From DATDSR01 sp038062165 (GTDB lineage Bacteria > Patescibacteriota > Minisyncoccia > Phycocordibacterales > DATDSR01): a stretch of DNA of 44,901 bases. The position numbers and the translations under genes were made by a program. Below, one piece after another: positions 43,412 to 44,901 of this stretch (position 1 is the first letter of the stretch; each line of letters starts with the position of its first letter). Where the stretch lies: contig JBBTXQ010000052.1 in the NCBI GenBank assembly GCA_038062165.1, positions 1 through 44,901 of the forward strand, in the 5' to 3' direction. Under the pieces are notes generated by a model. That model saw only the letters and a list, made by a program, of their open reading frames with translations, ran no database searches and was not told the origin of the DNA.

Positions 43412-44901
43412 GTTAGGACTACTTGCTAGTTCTAGTACCAAATTAAACGGAGAAGCTATTGTAAAACATAGCTTTTTTCCGTTTACAGTCGGGTTCTGAA
43501 GTATGTAATTAAGAAACTGTCTTTTTCTTGCAGGTTCAGAACTATTATCAAAAATTGTTTTTGCTCTGCGTGCAACAGAAATCACTGTGGCAACAGTATT
43601 TTGGTATTCGTAATCTGCTTTTGAGTGTTCAGACATTTCAATTTCAAGTAGCTGTATTTGGTCTTGATACTCTTGATGCTTTTTGTCATAGATGTCCTTA
43701 GTAATACTCTGGTCCATATAGGCATCAAGTAATCTATTTTGTTTTGCCTTGAAGTTGTTGTATTCGGTTTGTATGCGATTTATCTGTGCTTTATGAAATA
43801 CAACTTCCATTTCTGTACTTTCTCTGAGTTTGTCTACAAGCTGGTTTTGAGTATCCTCTGTAATGCTCTCAAATCGCTCCAAAACCTCGTACACGGGCTT
43901 CAGAAGGTCCTTTTCTGGTATATATACTCGTTTACAAATACCCTTAGCATTGGTGCAAGAATAGTAAGTAAAAGTAAGCCCACTCGGCTTTGTTTTTATT
44001 TCAGCACTCATTGAGCAACCACAGTTTTGGCACTTAAGTAAGCCCTTAAATATAAAGTCCCTTGATACTGCCTTGTAGGGGTTTATATTGCGTTTACTGC
44101 GTACCTGTTGGCACTTATCAAAGAGTTCTTTTGTAATCAATCTAGGGTATTTATGAGCGTACGAACCATACTTTTTTGACATAGCTACTCCGCAGTAAAA
44201 ACTATCCTTCAAGATATTTTCTACTCCGCTTTTTGATAGTTTGTTTCCTAGTCGTGTTCGCAATCCAAGCTCGGTCATTTTGTTTCGTATAGCTTCAAGT
44301 GAGTACTGGTCTGTTGCATATAGCTCAAACATTTTCTGTACTAAATATCCTCGTTCAGGGTCAAGGATAATATCTTTACGCAATCTTTTTTCTACATCAA
44401 GTTGCACATTCAAATAACCTAAGCGGACCGCTCCTGTCCACTCGCCGTTTCTTCGTTTTTGTTCTTGAGCTCTTTTTACATTATCGCTAATTGCATTTGA
44501 GTAGTAACTAGCCATTACTAAACTCATACTGAAGCCACTTTTTTCTGTAGCCGAAAGTTTGTCGCTAATTATCTGATTATCTGAAACAAAGTGAAGTTCA
44601 ATTTTACCTTCAAGGGCTAGTTGGTACAAATAAGCTACTCGCTTATCAAATACATTTCTTGCTAATCGGTCTACTTTATCAAAACAGACTGCAAGTTTTT
44701 CTTTTTTAATTATCTCATCAATTCGTGCAATAATCTTATTGTCAAAATCATCTCGTTTTTCTTTGTATGCACTTTCGTCAAAACTTAAAATGTCTTTTTC
44801 AGCAACATCAAAACCTTTCCGCTCGCAGTACTTTCTTATACGCTCAATTTGAGCAGGCAACGAGTTTCCAGCTTCTTTTTGTTCTTCTGTTGATACTCGT
44901 G
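43397..44901 (-). CDS. Large serine recombinase, cut by the right edge
   Basis: At least 500 aa. The frame continues past the apparent TTG at 44858-44860 to the window end, giving RVSTEEQKEAGNSLPAQ, so the catalytic Ser (RVSTxEQ) is present and only the first few residues are missing. The resolvase domain includes KLAVCFDKVDRLARNVFD. A recombinase domain (LGYLNVQLDVE...SKSGVENILKDSFYCGV) follows, then a zinc ribbon (CQNCGCSM ... CTNAKGIC) and a long coiled coil near 340-430. Its last codons (SSPNWLPG) read antisense into the 3' end of tRNA-Asn. This is the arrangement expected of an integrase at the edge of its own element. Confidence 0.93.
   Translation of the reverse strand, partial: RVSTEEQKEAGNSLPAQIERIRKYCERKGFDVAEKDILSFDESAYKEKRDDFDNKIIARIDEIIKKEKLAVCFDKVDRLARNVFDKRVAYLYQLALEGKIELHFVSDNQIISDKLSATEKSGFSMSLVMASYYSNAISDNVKRAQEQKRRNGEWTGAVRLGYLNVQLDVEKRLRKDIILDPERGYLVQKMFELYATDQYSLEAIRNKMTELGLRTRLGNKLSKSGVENILKDSFYCGVAMSKKYGSYAHKYPRLITKELFDKCQQVRSKRNINPYKAVSRDFIFKGLLKCQNCGCSMSAEIKTKPSGLTFTYYSCTNAKGICKRVYIPEKDLLKPVYEVLERFESITEDTQNQLVDKLRESTEMEVVFHKAQINRIQTEYNNFKAKQNRLLDAYMDQSITKDIYDKKHQEYQDQIQLLEIEMSEHSKADYEYQNTVATVISVARRAKTIFDNSSEPARKRQFLNYILQNPTVNGKKLCFTIASPFNLVLELASSPNWLPG

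Noticed and set aside
1..44901. CRISPR arrays, insertion sequences or a replication origin
   Set aside because: I saw no regularly spaced direct repeats with spacers, no transposase and no DnaA-box cluster. The only mobile-element gene is the serine recombinase at the right edge.

Overview
The window looks like chromosomal DNA of a reduced bacterium of the Candidate Phyla Radiation / Patescibacteria (Parcubacteria-like). This is inferred from gene content, not from a marker search. It shows trimmed versions of universal proteins (AlaRS of about 585 aa ending after its editing domain, UvrC without a helix-hairpin-helix tail, UvrA of 850 aa, YchF of 300 aa), head-to-tail minus-strand genes with 1-4 bp overlaps, baseplate-J-like, DUF4382 and DUF7282 surface proteins, and housekeeping genes that mostly lack Shine-Dalgarno sites.

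Layout, all on the minus strand unless noted. 1-4.5 kb: a cut-off secreted protein, then grpE-dnaK-dnaJ-plsC. 4.6-8.5 kb: infA-rpmJ-rpsM-rpsK-rpsD-rpoA-rplQ-rplM-rpsI. 8.5-17.6 kb: a membrane-anchored baseplate-J-like protein, an FtsA/PilM-like ATPase fold, alaS, mnmA, a DEDDh exonuclease, mltG, a large membrane protein, and a sigma-region-4/HARE-HTH regulator. 17.6-23.3 kb: leuS, a membrane protein, ychF, a plus-strand small zinc-type gene and murA. 23.3-27.4 kb: a tRNA-rich zone (Ala-GGC, Val-CAC, Pro-CGG, Ala-CGC, Ala-TGC) with an HTH/LAGLIDADG-like gene, an acylphosphatase-UppS fusion, a plus-strand HAD nucleotidase and a YjdF-like protein. 27.4-36.3 kb: ddl, uvrC, uvrA and uvrB, with two structured RNA genes between them. 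36.3-43.3 kb: a plus-strand FabZ-like gene, tgt, an ABC-2 exporter, several cell-surface proteins, msrB and a transglutaminase-like protein. 43.3 kb to the end: tRNA-Asn followed by a convergent large serine recombinase that runs off the right edge, probably the boundary of an integrated element.

The genes fall into a translation and proteostasis core (ribosomal proteins, RNA polymerase alpha, IF-1, Hsp70 system, two aminoacyl-tRNA synthetases, tRNA modification by MnmA and Tgt), peptidoglycan synthesis (MurA, Ddl, UppS, MltG), nucleotide excision repair (UvrABC) and a surface layer.

Five patterns stand out. (1) Short palindromic or tandem-word repeats of several families lie in frame inside conserved genes (alaS, mnmA, leuS, murA, uvrA, uvrB, uvrC, tgt and others), adding short peptides, while the ribosomal-protein genes have none. 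(2) At least nine genes have a -10 box only 6-10 nt before the start codon and no Shine-Dalgarno site, so their mRNAs are probably leaderless. (3) Five isolated genes of different composition carry strong Shine-Dalgarno sites and, with one weaker case, intrinsic terminators, like self-contained cassettes. (4) Two independent structured RNA genes have their own promoters and terminators but no family I can name. (5) Three tRNA genes sit 3-13 nt upstream of same-strand coding genes.
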